A stretch of 64,000 nt of DNA from VRUE01 sp963747765 (GTDB taxonomy: Bacteria; Actinomycetota; Thermoleophilia; Solirubrobacterales; 70-9): positions 186,001-250,000 of the forward strand of contig CAVVGH010000005.1 of the NCBI GenBank assembly GCA_963747765.1, read 5' to 3'. Shown here one piece after another: positions 18,661-27,783 of the stretch (positions are counted from its first letter, which is position 1; each line of letters begins with the position of its first letter). Under the pieces are notes generated by a model. The model did not search any database and was not told the DNA's origin. It worked only from the letters and a program-made list of their open reading frames with translations. The position numbers were made by a program, and so were the translations under genes.

Positions 18661-18684
18661 CCGCCGCCCCTCCGGGATCTGGAT

Positions 18685-18915
18685 TCAGGACGCTGGCTTG
18701 TCGTTTTCCTCACCCGCCGAACCGAAGATCTTCGTGAGCTTGGCCGCGTCGTCTGGGCGCGGCTTGGAGTGCAGATAGCGCTCGGTCGTACTCAGCTGCG
18801 AATCGCGGTTCGATCCAAGGGCCCGCCGTCGGGACGACAGAAGACGTAATCGGTGCGTCGCGTAAAGCGCTCGCGTGGCGCCAGGCTGTCCCTCCGCGCG
18901 GACGCGTCTGCCGCT
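18685..18915 (-). pseudogene. tyrosine recombinase (integrase) remnant
   Basis: Two integrase pieces are readable in different frames on the minus strand. Upstream is RERFTRRTDYVFCRPDGGPL, the loop before the catalytic box. Directly after it, in the next frame, come STTERYLHSKPRPDDAAKLT and a stop at 18685, the conserved end with the catalytic Tyr. The roughly 70 residues that normally lie between them, including the HxxR box, are missing, and no N-terminal domain is seen. So this is an internally deleted, dead integrase. With the excisionase-like gene it marks an old integrated element. Confidence 0.7.
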
Positions 18916-18949
18916 GGGTTATCTGTCGCACAAGTGCTACGGTGGCGAC

Positions 18950-19204
18950 ATGTCCCGTGAGCTGACACAACGCGAGCTGCGCAACCGCAGCGGCGAGATC
19001 ATGAAGGCACTCGACCGAGGTGAGGAGTTCACCGTCACCCGCAACGGCGTCCCGGTTGGCGAGCTGCACCCCTACCGGCCTCGTCAATTTGTCCCTAGAG
19101 ATGTTCTCGTGAGTGCTTTCAAGGGTGCCCTCCGCATCGACTACGAGAAGTTCCGCGCCGATATCGACGCCCACGTCGATCAGGACCCAACGCCGCGTGG
19201 CTGA
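18950..19204 (+). CDS. antitoxin, prevent-host-death (PHD/YefM) family
   Basis: 84 residues from ATG 18950. SRELTQRELRNRSGEIMKAL then GEEFTVTRNGVPVGELHPYR is the standard PHD/YefM DNA-binding fold; the C-terminal part (FRADIDAHVDQD) is the toxin-wrapping segment. It neutralises the PIN toxin encoded next and represses the pair. A -10-like TACGGT ends 6 nt before the ATG, so the transcript may be leaderless. The stop overlaps the toxin start by 8 nt. The gene lies right next to the integrase remnant. Confidence 0.85.
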   Translation: MSRELTQRELRNRSGEIMKALDRGEEFTVTRNGVPVGELHPYRPRQFVPRDVLVSAFKGALRIDYEKFRADIDAHVDQDPTPRG

Positions 19205-19613
19205 GGTCGCGCCTCGGCTGCGTGGGCTGATCGACACATCGGTCGCCATCGGCATCGAGGACGTGGATGTCGCCCAGCTTCCAGCCGAGATTGCCGTCTC
19301 GGCGCTGACGCTTGCAGAGCTGGCGGCCGGCCCCCATGCCACCGCAGACACCGAGGAGCGCGCGCGTCGTCAGGATCGTCTTCAGCGCTTCGAGGCCGAG
19401 GTCGAAGCCCTCGCCTTCGACTCGGCTTGCGCCCGCTCCTACGGGTTGGTGTACGCAGCGGCTGCGGCCGCCGGTCGCAAAGCGCGCGGCCCACGCGCCG
19501 TCGACCTGATGATCGCAGCCACCGCCCTTGCCCATGAGCTTCCCCTCTTCACGCGCAATCCAGACGATCTTCGTGGCCTGGGTGGACTCGTTACGGTGAT
19601 TGCCCTCGCCTGA
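19197..19613 (+). CDS. vapC: PIN-domain ribonuclease toxin (VapC-like)
   Basis: About 138 residues from GTG 19197, which overlaps the antitoxin stop and is followed at once by the first PIN strand. Acidic metal-binding residues are in place: LIDTSVAIG (Asp), LTLAELAAG (Glu), DLMIAATALAHELPLFTRN (Asp) with the final Asp in NPDDL. VapC toxins cleave tRNA or rRNA when freed from their antitoxin. The pair makes a complete type II system and is the only accessory gene pair left in this strip. Confidence 0.88.
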   Translation: MAEVAPRLRGLIDTSVAIGIEDVDVAQLPAEIAVSALTLAELAAGPHATADTEERARRQDRLQRFEAEVEALAFDSACARSYGLVYAAAAAAGRKARGPRAVDLMIAATALAHELPLFTRNPDDLRGLGGLVTVIALA

Positions 19614-19700
19614 CTTCCTGCCGGCGGGTATTTCCCCCAAAAGCGGTCGGATTTATCTACGGCCTAGTCGGTAGAAGCGGACCGGAATTGCACTTGGCGT

Positions 19701-22316
19701 GTGGCTTTCCGCAAATGGATCGGCGAAGCTCTCGGGTCGGTGTTGCGCAAAACCTTTAGCAACCGGTGCCAAAACCGGACGGATTTCCGATCCCGTTTGG
19801 CCAGCGCAAGCGTCGCGGGCGTGCTCGCGCTGGCGCTGCTTGCCTTTGCCCTGCCGGCACTTGCGGCGGCCGCAGACGTCACCGACCCTGACACGGTCAT
19901 CGACTCCGCCACCCCGAGCTCGCCGACCAATCAGCTGACCCGTGAATTCGAATTCCATGGCGTGGATCCCGAACCATCCGAAGGCCTCAAAGAATTCGAG
20001 TGCCAGACAGACGGGGGCGGCTGGGGAACGTGCTCCTCGCCGTTCGAAACCCCGACCCTTGGCGAGGGCAACCACACCTTCGAAGTCCGGGCTGTGGACA
20101 ACGCCGGCAACACCGACCCGACGCCTGCCAGCTCGTCGTGGATGATTGACACGACCTCGCCGGCAATCGCGATCTCCTTCCCGAGCAACAAGGAGCACCT
20201 CACCCTTGACTCGGGCGTCACCCCTTCCTACACCTGCACCGATCCCATTTCGGGCGGCGTCTCATCCGGCGTTAAAAGCTGCACCGACGACGGCTTCAGC
20301 ACCGAGGAACTGGGGCCGCACCTGTTCACGGTCCATGCCGAAGACAACGCCGGCAACACGAAAGAAAAGACGGTCGTCTACGTGGTCGACCCGCCGCGCT
20401 ATGCCAACTTCCTGCTGGAAGACGAACCGATCGCCTACTACCGGCTCAACGAGGCGCTGGGCTCCGGCTCGATGTTCGACCTGTCGGGCAACGGTCACGA
20501 CGGCGAATACAAGAACGGCATCGTCCTCGAACGCACTCCGGCGCCGACCTGTGAGCGCCGTCCCCACCCGCCGCACGCCTGCAAACTGAATGGCGACCCG
20601 CAGGATTACGCGGCCTACTTCCCGCCCCGCGACGGCTACGGCTACGTGAACGGGATCACCGCGCCGACTGACGAATACTCGATGGAGGCTTGGGTGAAGC
20701 CCACCGACGGCGCCAACATGATGATCGCCGCGCACGGTGGAGGAGGGCAGATGTTCATCTCCGGCGGTCACCTCGCCTTCCGCCAGACGCAGGACACGAT
20801 CTACTCCTCGGGCCCCGAAGCGGCAGTGCCGCCGGGCGTCTGGACCCACGTCGCCGTCTCCTGGGACGGTCACACCTCACGCCTCTACGTGAACGGCGTG
20901 CAGGTCGCCTCCTCGACTACTGCCAACAAGGCGCCCTCGGGCACCGCCACCTTCTACGTCGGCTACGGCGACCAGGCGCCCTGGTTCCACGGCTACATCG
21001 ACGAGGTTGCCTACTACGACCATGCCCTGCCCGCCGACTCCTTCGCTGACCACTGGGAGATCGGCACCGCGTACGACCACGCGTCGTTGACGGGGGAAAA
21101 CACCTCCCAGACGGGCGAAGAAAACACCAACACCGCAAAGCCCTACGCAAACATCGAAATCCCGGTCAACCACGCTACCTACGCGCCGGGCAAGGTGCCG
21201 CCCTCGAGCTTCAACTGCTCCGACCTGGACGGCAAAGCGGACATCGCAAGCTGCACGGCGAAAGTCGACGGCAACGCGATCGAAAGCGGCGCCGCTCTGC
21301 CCGAAGCGCTCGGAAGCTACGAATTCACCGTGACCGCGCTTGACAAGGGTGGCAACGAATACGTCCACACCCACACCTACGAAATCAAGCTCTACCCCGA
21401 CGTGGTGCGCTCCGACGGCCCTCTCGCCTACTACCGCCTTGACGACGGCTCCGAAACGATGGCCGACGACACCGGCAACCACGACGGCATCTACAAGAAC
21501 GACCAGGAATCGGGCCCGGTCGGCATCTCCGGCGACGGCAACCACGCCCGCCGGTTCTTCGGTGCGGGCGGCTATGGCTACGTCAACGGCATCGCTGCGC
21601 CACCCGACTCCTCCTCGATGGAGGCCTGGGTCAATCCCGACGACAGCCGCAACGAGGCGATCATGGGGCACGGCGACGGCGGCGAGCTGGACATCATCGG
21701 CGGCCACTTCTCCTACCGCCGCATGGACAAGACGGTCACTGCGGAAATCGGCGGCGAATGCGTCGGGCCCACGCCGGGCTCCTGGGCCCACGTCGTCGGC
21801 ACCTGGGACGGGGTCGAACAGAAGATCTACGTAAACGGCGTCCTCTGCGGGGCGATCGAGTCGACCAAGCGGCCGAGCTCAATCTCCACCTTCTACGTCG
21901 GCTACGGCGAGCTGGCGCCCTGGTTCAAGGGCGTTATCGACGAGGTCGGCTACTACTCCACGGCGCTCTCCGCAGAGCGGGTCTACGAGCACTACATCGC
22001 TGACCCACCTGCCGATCTCTCGGCCGGCAGCAGCGCCGCCACCTTCGGCGGTGGCTCGGCCCCCGCCGTGACGCCGTCACCGACGACATCTGCGGGCAGT
22101 TCGGCCGCAGCCGGCACGGCCGCCTCGAGCTCGACCCAGCGGCACCGCGCCGGGCGCCGTCACCACCGGAAGCACCGTCGCCACCGCTGGTCTCACCGCA
22201 GGCACCGCCAGGGCGCGAAGCACAGGCGCTCGCACAGGAAGCACCGCCTCCACCGGAAGCATCGCCGCGCAGTGTCAGCTTCGGCTGGCGGTTTGAGCGG
22301 ACCTCCCGTCGAGTAG
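19701..22316 (+). CDS. secreted two-LamG-domain protein with His/Arg/Lys-rich tail
   Basis: 871 residues. The long N-terminus has a hydrophobic core at about residues 38-58 (VAGVLALALLAFALPALAAA) consistent with a Sec signal. It continues with two Ig-like repeats (VDNAGNTDPTP, EDNAGNTKEKT), a LamG/concanavalin-like domain (about 235-450: YYRLNEALGSGSMFDLSGNG, VAVSWDGHTSRLYVNGV), another Ig-like repeat and a second LamG domain (about 565-775). Each LamG begins with D/E-P-IAYYRL and ends GYIDEVAYYDHAL-like. After a Ser/Ala linker, residues 815-860 are almost only H, R and K. The tail could hold the protein on acidic wall or capsule glycan. Probably a glycan-binding surface protein. Confidence 0.8.
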   Translation: MAFRKWIGEALGSVLRKTFSNRCQNRTDFRSRLASASVAGVLALALLAFALPALAAAADVTDPDTVIDSATPSSPTNQLTREFEFHGVDPEPSEGLKEFECQTDGGGWGTCSSPFETPTLGEGNHTFEVRAVDNAGNTDPTPASSSWMIDTTSPAIAISFPSNKEHLTLDSGVTPSYTCTDPISGGVSSGVKSCTDDGFSTEELGPHLFTVHAEDNAGNTKEKTVVYVVDPPRYANFLLEDEPIAYYRLNEALGSGSMFDLSGNGHDGEYKNGIVLERTPAPTCERRPHPPHACKLNGDPQDYAAYFPPRDGYGYVNGITAPTDEYSMEAWVKPTDGANMMIAAHGGGGQMFISGGHLAFRQTQDTIYSSGPEAAVPPGVWTHVAVSWDGHTSRLYVNGVQVASSTTANKAPSGTATFYVGYGDQAPWFHGYIDEVAYYDHALPADSFADHWEIGTAYDHASLTGENTSQTGEENTNTAKPYANIEIPVNHATYAPGKVPPSSFNCSDLDGKADIASCTAKVDGNAIESGAALPEALGSYEFTVTALDKGGNEYVHTHTYEIKLYPDVVRSDGPLAYYRLDDGSETMADDTGNHDGIYKNDQESGPVGISGDGNHARRFFGAGGYGYVNGIAAPPDSSSMEAWVNPDDSRNEAIMGHGDGGELDIIGGHFSYRRMDKTVTAEIGGECVGPTPGSWAHVVGTWDGVEQKIYVNGVLCGAIESTKRPSSISTFYVGYGELAPWFKGVIDEVGYYSTALSAERVYEHYIADPPADLSAGSSAATFGGGSAPAVTPSPTTSAGSSAAAGTAASSSTQRHRAGRRHHRKHRRHRWSHRRHRQGAKHRRSHRKHRLHRKHRRAVSASAGGLSGPPVE

Positions 22317-22391
22317 CTCGCATAACCTGCCGCAGTCGCAGGCTGCTCTAAGCCCGGCCGCCAGTTGCCAGCCTTCCGGAGAAGGGAAATC

Positions 22392-25300
22392 GTGCCACGC
22401 AAATCAGAGAGAGTTTCCGTTCTATACCTGGCTCCCTGGATTGACATCGGGGGCACCGACAAGAACACGATCGACTGGTTCCGCCACATCGATCGCGAGC
22501 GGTTCGCGCCTTCCCTGATCACCACCCAGCCGTCGGCTAACCGACGCCTTACCGAGATCGCGGATTTCGCTGAGGAGATCTGGGCCCTGCCCGACCTGAT
22601 GACGGCTGAGCATATGCCCAAATTCATCCTTGACTTCATCGAGTCGCGGGGGGTTCGGGTTGTGCACTTGATGAACTCCCGGCTTGGCTTCGACCTTCTC
22701 CCGGACATAGCCTGCCTGCCTGACGCCCCGGGTATCGTCGTTCAGCTCCACGTGGAGGAGCCCGACCGCTCCGGGTACGTCCGCTACGTGACCACCCGCT
22801 ACGGCAACCTCGTCGATCATTTCTCGATTGCCAGCAAGGACCTAGCCGCTACGGTCCAGGACTACGGAATATCTTGCGACCGCATCGAGGTGATCTACAT
22901 CGGGGTCGATGCGGAGGAGGAATTTGCGCCGCAGCGGGTTGATCCGGTTGAGAACCTTGCTGCTGGCAAGTTCCACGTCGTCTTTCCGGCTCGCCTCGTT
23001 GACCAGAAGGATCCGCTGCTGATGGTCGAGGTGGCTGGCGCCTTGCGCGACCTGGGTGTCGACTTTCAGATCCACGTGTTGGGCGAGGGTTCGCTGGAGG
23101 AGCTGGTCCGGGAACGGATCGCGACGCTTCGACTCAAGGAGCAGGTTCTCCTCCATCCTCCCACCTCCACCCCGCAGTGCTGGTATGCGGCCTGCGACGC
23201 ACTGCTCCTGACCAGTGTCTTCGAGGGGGTGCCGGCCGTGGTCTATGAGGCGATGGCAATGGAACTGCCGGTCGTCGCTTCGGCGTTGCCCGGCAATGCC
23301 GAACTGCTGGATGGGGCGGCGCTGATCGAGCCCCGCGACGATGCCCAAGGCTACGCCGAGGCACTAGCTCGCCTCGCCCGGGACCCCTCTCTTCGCAGTG
23401 AGGTAGGCAGCGAATTGCGCACCCGGACACTTGAGCGGTTCTCGCTGGACCGGATGGCCGAAGCCCACGCTGGGCTTTACGAGAAGGTGATCTCCGAGCG
23501 GCCAGCGCCGAAGGGCTCAGACGTAGGGGCCAAAGGACCCGCGCCGATTCGCTTTCGCGACCGGCCGCTCGAGGGCACGCCGCTGGTCTCGGTAGTCGTT
23601 CCCCACTACAACCAAAGCAACTTGCTCGGCGAATGCCTTGAATCGGTTTGGGCCCAGACGTACCCCGAGTTTGAGCTGATCGTTGTCGATGACGCCTCGA
23701 CCGAAAGCGACGCGGCCGACGTGCTCGAGGCGCTTGAGGCGCGCGACGACGTCACTCTGCTGCGGTTAGAGCAGAACGGTGGACCGAGCAAGGCACGAAA
23801 TCGGGCGATCGAGGCAAGCTCCGGTCGTTACGTGCTCCCGCTTGACGCCGACAACGTGCTGTTCCCCGATGCAATCGAGAGATTGGTCGAACAGCTGAGT
23901 ACCGCCAGCGAAGACATCGGCTTCATCTACCCGAACCTCCAGTACTTCGGCAACCGCGAGGATTACTTCGAGGCACCCGAGTACAACGCTTACCGGTTGC
24001 TGTACGGCAACTTCTGCGACACGTGCTCGCTGCTTGATCGGCAGATCTTCGATGCAGGCGAGCACTACAGTGAGGACATCCACCTTGGTCACGAGGATTG
24101 GGAGTTCTTTGTCCGACTGGCTGACCGCGACGTGCGGGGCGAAGCCGCGCACGGACCGACGGTTAGGTATCGCAAGTGGGGTTTCAATCGCTCCGACGCC
24201 GTCGAGCACTCGCCCGAGCCTTTCGAGGACCGGCTAGCTGAGATGAGCATGATCGAAGAGCGGCGAGCCGAAGTGAAAGCCGAGTCGATGCCGGCTCTCT
24301 CGCTCGGCTGTCTGCGCGGGCCCGAGGACGCCGAGAGCGCCGCTCACCTGAGAGCGTTGCTCAGCGCTCAGCGCTGTCTCGATCTCGAGCTCATCGCTCC
24401 TTGGCAGGACTTCGAGGTCGGCGCCTACCGGCCGCCCACGATCCATCCGATTCCGGTGCTGCTCGCCGGAACCCCGGCCGAAGTCCTCGACCAGATCCGG
24501 CTGCGGATGCGGGGCGGGTTTCGCGCTATCACCTCCAGCAGCGGCGCTCCGCTGCTCGCCGATCCCGCCTTCTCGGAGAAGGTGCTGAGGCGGTTCGCAA
24601 CGGACGAGAGGCTTGACGCGATCGCCTTCGCCGATTCCGGCAGGAAGGACAGCTTTCTCTTTCAGCCGCTTTCTGCGGACGCAGAGGACGCAGACCCCGC
24701 GCCACGTGCGCACACGATTGTTTGGCGAGCCAGTGCCGAGTCCAGCCTTCCACACGGCCTGCAGGCCGATCCGGCCGCCCCGATCCACTCGATCGCGCTC
24801 CTCTTCAACGGTAACGGCGCCTTGGTCGATTGGCACCACGCACCCAACTTGAGGCCGAGCGAGGGTGGTGACTTGCCTGTGAAATGGTCACCGGTCTCGT
24901 CGCCCTGGAAGACGAGCCCCAAGGGCGCGCCTCATCTGACGACGCCCTTGCTGCCCGGTGAGGGTAAGTACAAGGTTCCCCGCTGGGAGCGCACGATCAG
25001 CTGGACGCCGGCACTCACCAAGCAGATCGTGCGCTATCTCGACCCCTATACCAATCGCCGGATCGCCACGACCGGACCGGAGCCGCCGGGATGGCTTCCC
25101 GAGTACCGGCTCGGCTCGCTCCCCCTTTCGAGTCTCCAGGGAACCCGGCGACTGCTGAGGCTCGGCGGCGAGCAATACCAGACCGAGCCACACGGCAACT
25201 GGAGTCCGCCGCCCGAGGATGGCGAGGAGCTTGGCTACGTCGAGCAGGCGCCGTTGCCGCTCTGGAAGGCGCTCGCCGTTGCCGTGCACCAGGCCAGCGG

Positions 25301-26027
25301 TCAGGAGGTGCTGGTCCTGCTCCCCAACGACCCCCTGCTGCCTGAGGTTGAGGTCACCCGGGTGCTCGGCTTCGTTGAGCCGCTGCCACTGGAGCCGAGC
25401 GAGACGCCCAACTCCCGGCGGTCACTTGGGTTGGTCGGGCTGCTGATGTCGGTGGATCAGGTGGCTCGTCGCCACCGTTGCGCGATCGGCACGGCGCCAG
25501 AGGGTGACCTGGTCGGCGAGCTCGGCGCGCTGGCCAGATCGGAGCTGCAGGGATCCGTGCGAGCCTGGGTCGAGGACGGGATGCTCACGACCGATCGGCA
25601 CCGCCCGCCAGTCGTCCGTCCAAAGCTGACGACGGCGGCCCGCTGGGTTGCGGAACCCGCCGCTTGGTCAGGTCTCGTCGAGCGAAAAGCGCTGGCCAAG
25701 CTTGGGCTACGCCGCGCTGTGATGGCTGCTCAGAGCCGCTTTCCCAGTGCTACGAGGGGACCCCGAGCGGCTGTGGCGACCGGCCCCGAAGGCTGGCTCT
25801 ACGAGGCCAATAGACCTGGCCTCACACCGCTCTACGCCGCATACCACCCAACGACTGGGGATCAGCTTCTGGCGCGGTCCCCAGTCGACGCCATCCACTT
25901 GGGCTATGGTCCACCAGCGTTGCTGGGCTTCATTCGAATGGCCGCGCCGTTGACACGAGAGACAAGATTGCGGCCCCTGCCGGTGCCCTGGGCTCGTCGC
26001 TTCGGCGAGGTACCGCGGACGCCATGA
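22392..26027 (+). CDS. GT4-GT2 fusion glycosyltransferase with large unknown C-terminal region
   Basis: About 1211 residues from GTG 22392, behind ggagaaggga. Residues 1-385 are a GT4 (GT-B) domain: VLYLAPWIDIGGTDKNTIDW, VFPARLVDQKDP, and the donor site SVFEGVPAVVYEAMAMELPV. Residues 400-650 are GT2: PLVSVVVPHYNQSNLLGE, VDDASTES, LPLDADNVLFPDAIERL and HEDWEFFVRLADR. The last about 540 residues match no family I recognise; they contain PEGWLYEANRPGLTPLYAAY near the end. The protein heads an operon of six genes linked by stop/start overlaps and probably makes two linkages of the glycan that the following enzymes modify. Confidence 0.85.
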   Translation: MPRKSERVSVLYLAPWIDIGGTDKNTIDWFRHIDRERFAPSLITTQPSANRRLTEIADFAEEIWALPDLMTAEHMPKFILDFIESRGVRVVHLMNSRLGFDLLPDIACLPDAPGIVVQLHVEEPDRSGYVRYVTTRYGNLVDHFSIASKDLAATVQDYGISCDRIEVIYIGVDAEEEFAPQRVDPVENLAAGKFHVVFPARLVDQKDPLLMVEVAGALRDLGVDFQIHVLGEGSLEELVRERIATLRLKEQVLLHPPTSTPQCWYAACDALLLTSVFEGVPAVVYEAMAMELPVVASALPGNAELLDGAALIEPRDDAQGYAEALARLARDPSLRSEVGSELRTRTLERFSLDRMAEAHAGLYEKVISERPAPKGSDVGAKGPAPIRFRDRPLEGTPLVSVVVPHYNQSNLLGECLESVWAQTYPEFELIVVDDASTESDAADVLEALEARDDVTLLRLEQNGGPSKARNRAIEASSGRYVLPLDADNVLFPDAIERLVEQLSTASEDIGFIYPNLQYFGNREDYFEAPEYNAYRLLYGNFCDTCSLLDRQIFDAGEHYSEDIHLGHEDWEFFVRLADRDVRGEAAHGPTVRYRKWGFNRSDAVEHSPEPFEDRLAEMSMIEERRAEVKAESMPALSLGCLRGPEDAESAAHLRALLSAQRCLDLELIAPWQDFEVGAYRPPTIHPIPVLLAGTPAEVLDQIRLRMRGGFRAITSSSGAPLLADPAFSEKVLRRFATDERLDAIAFADSGRKDSFLFQPLSADAEDADPAPRAHTIVWRASAESSLPHGLQADPAAPIHSIALLFNGNGALVDWHHAPNLRPSEGGDLPVKWSPVSSPWKTSPKGAPHLTTPLLPGEGKYKVPRWERTISWTPALTKQIVRYLDPYTNRRIATTGPEPPGWLPEYRLGSLPLSSLQGTRRLLRLGGEQYQTEPHGNWSPPPEDGEELGYVEQAPLPLWKALAVAVHQASGQEVLVLLPNDPLLPEVEVTRVLGFVEPLPLEPSETPNSRRSLGLVGLLMSVDQVARRHRCAIGTAPEGDLVGELGALARSELQGSVRAWVEDGMLTTDRHRPPVVRPKLTTAARWVAEPAAWSGLVERKALAKLGLRRAVMAAQSRFPSATRGPRAAVATGPEGWLYEANRPGLTPLYAAYHPTTGDQLLARSPVDAIHLGYGPPALLGFIRMAAPLTRETRLRPLPVPWARRFGEVPRTP

Positions 26028-26590
26028 TGCCGGTGGGGCGGATGGCCGCGGGTTCGATCCTCGGGAGCGCTGATCTTCCCGACCTGAGCGGCGCCCGCGC
26101 GCTTCTCCTCGGTGCCGGTCCGGAGGACATCGTCGCGCTTGCAAAGTGTGAGGGTGCGGAGGTGATCGAGGCCGAGTGCCTTGGTCAGATGGACGAGGAG
26201 GAGCAGGGCGGCCTGCAACTCGTCTACCTTGCCCCCGGCAGCGAGGCCGAGGCACATCCGATCAGCACCTTCGCTGCGCTCTGGCATCTGGTTGAGTTGG
26301 GCGGGACGCTGGTGGTCGGCGCCCCGATTCTGACCGATCCGCAGCTCTCACAGGAGGCGCGGCCGCTGCCCGCGTCAGGGGGCGCCAGCCGAATACGTTG
26401 GTTACTGGGGCGTCTCGCTCTGCGCTGGATGGTGGAGACATCCGGCTTTGACTTCAAGGAGTGGATTTCCGATCCCGACTGGCCAAGGCCCGGCGCCGAG
26501 CCGGACACCGCCTACCTTCGTGCGACCCGTGTGGCTCGCCAACCGGCGCTCGATCTAGCGCGCCCATCAGCTACGCGGGACGCCGGATGA
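26024..26590 (+). CDS. short, degenerate methyltransferase-like protein
   Basis: 188 residues. The C-terminal half (LVVGAPILTDPQLSQEARPL, RWMVETSGFDFKEWI, YLRATR) lines up with the C-terminal half of the full methyltransferase encoded at 27783-28598. The N-terminal half keeps a strand-like ARALLLGAGPEDIVALAK but lacks the usual DxGxxxG motif I and the acidic ribose-binding residue. It looks like a compact, perhaps inactive, paralogue: an accessory subunit or a decaying copy. Its start overlaps the GT4-GT2 stop (ATGA) and its own stop overlaps the next start (ATGA), so it is translated with the operon. The frame is intact. Confidence 0.55.
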   Translation: MMPVGRMAAGSILGSADLPDLSGARALLLGAGPEDIVALAKCEGAEVIEAECLGQMDEEEQGGLQLVYLAPGSEAEAHPISTFAALWHLVELGGTLVVGAPILTDPQLSQEARPLPASGGASRIRWLLGRLALRWMVETSGFDFKEWISDPDWPRPGAEPDTAYLRATRVARQPALDLARPSATRDAG

Positions 26591-27783
26591 AGATCGGTGC
26601 GGCCGCGGATGGCGGGTCGGGCCCACTGATTCTGGTCACCGACGGATGGCTCGCAAACAGCGGTGACGTTGCCAGCTACATGGCGACGACCGCGGCGCTG
26701 AAGGACGAGATCCCAGGGGTGAGGGTCGCGATCTCCTCCCACCATCGTGAGCTCGTCGGGCATCTCTACCCGGAGCTCGACCTGGTGCCCCCGCTCGACG
26801 CCCTGATCGGCATCAGTTGGCCTTGGACCAGTGACGCTGACCTTGCTGAACGGGATGTGATCACTCGCTTAATCGATCAGGCCAATCTGATCTTGGTCGC
26901 CGGGGGGGGCCACATGCTTGAGCGCTACCGCCCGGAGGGCCGTATTCGGGGCCACGAAGAGCTGCTGGAGCGAGGGAAGCGATTGGCGTTCTTCGCGCAG
27001 TCGATCGGGAGATTCCGCGAACCTGTCCTGAATGGTCGCCTGAGAGCGGTGCTGAATGCCGCTGAGTTGGTACTGGTTCGGGACCAGCCCTCGCTGGACA
27101 TTGTGAGCGGCCAACTCGATGATCTCACTAAGCTGCATATGACGGCCGATCAGGCCTTTCTTTTCGAAGGTGGGCGTCACCGGCTCCCGCGGCCCCGTTC
27201 GTTGCTGGTTGCCACCTCCTCTCATCCCTGGGACCGAGCCGATGACAAGAGCGAACTGGAGCAGTCCGGATTGCACGCCCTGGCGGGGTCACTAACCCGA
27301 CTGCTTGACGCAGGCGTGGCGGAGAGGATCACTCTTGCCTCCACCGCGCAGGGGCTTGGGGAGGCCGGAGTCGAGATCGAGGACGACTCGCTGGCTGGCG
27401 CAGTGGTGAGGAATGCGATTCCATCAAACCTGCGCAACCGGGTGGAGCTTTGCCGCGAGCTCCTGACACCGGGCGAGTTCCTGGCCCTTACCACGGCACA
27501 CGTCGCGACAGTTTCGATGCGGATGCACGGCGCCATCATCGCCGCGGTCGGGGGGTCACCGGTGCTGATCGCCAATGCGTCCGACAAGGCACGCTCCCTC
27601 TCAGAGCGAACTGGCGGTCGGGTTGCCGCGATCGCTGACGTCAACGACCTCGGCTGCGTGGATGAGTTGGCGCGTCCGATGATCACAGAACGCAAGCGGG
27701 TGCTCGTTGGTCAGAATGAGGCCACCGAGGAATTGCGGGAGTCAGCCCGCACCAACGCCTCCCTGGTTGCAGAGTTGCTGTGA
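26587..27783 (+). CDS. polysaccharide pyruvyl transferase family protein
   Basis: 398 residues from ATG 26587, overlapping the previous stop. The N-terminus LILVTDGWLANSGDVASYMA is the N/G-D-x-x motif that opens this family, followed by LILVAGGGHMLERY (the conserved GGG strand) and FFAQSIGRFREP. Later TASMRMHG-like VSMRMHGAIIAAVGGSPVLI is the family's H-containing signature. These enzymes transfer pyruvate from phosphoenolpyruvate to a sugar to form a ketal, adding negative charge; in other bacteria such ketals anchor SLH-domain proteins. It sits inside the 22392-29938 operon, so the modified sugar is probably one added by that operon's glycosyltransferases. Confidence 0.85.
   Translation: MKIGAAADGGSGPLILVTDGWLANSGDVASYMATTAALKDEIPGVRVAISSHHRELVGHLYPELDLVPPLDALIGISWPWTSDADLAERDVITRLIDQANLILVAGGGHMLERYRPEGRIRGHEELLERGKRLAFFAQSIGRFREPVLNGRLRAVLNAAELVLVRDQPSLDIVSGQLDDLTKLHMTADQAFLFEGGRHRLPRPRSLLVATSSHPWDRADDKSELEQSGLHALAGSLTRLLDAGVAERITLASTAQGLGEAGVEIEDDSLAGAVVRNAIPSNLRNRVELCRELLTPGEFLALTTAHVATVSMRMHGAIIAAVGGSPVLIANASDKARSLSERTGGRVAAIADVNDLGCVDELARPMITERKRVLVGQNEATEELRESARTNASLVAELL

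Noticed and set aside
18595..18849. Plus-strand frame with a hydrophobic start in the AT-rich island
   Set aside because: Its later part is antisense to the integrase remnant, and the hydrophobic start comes only from the AT-rich promoter sequence.
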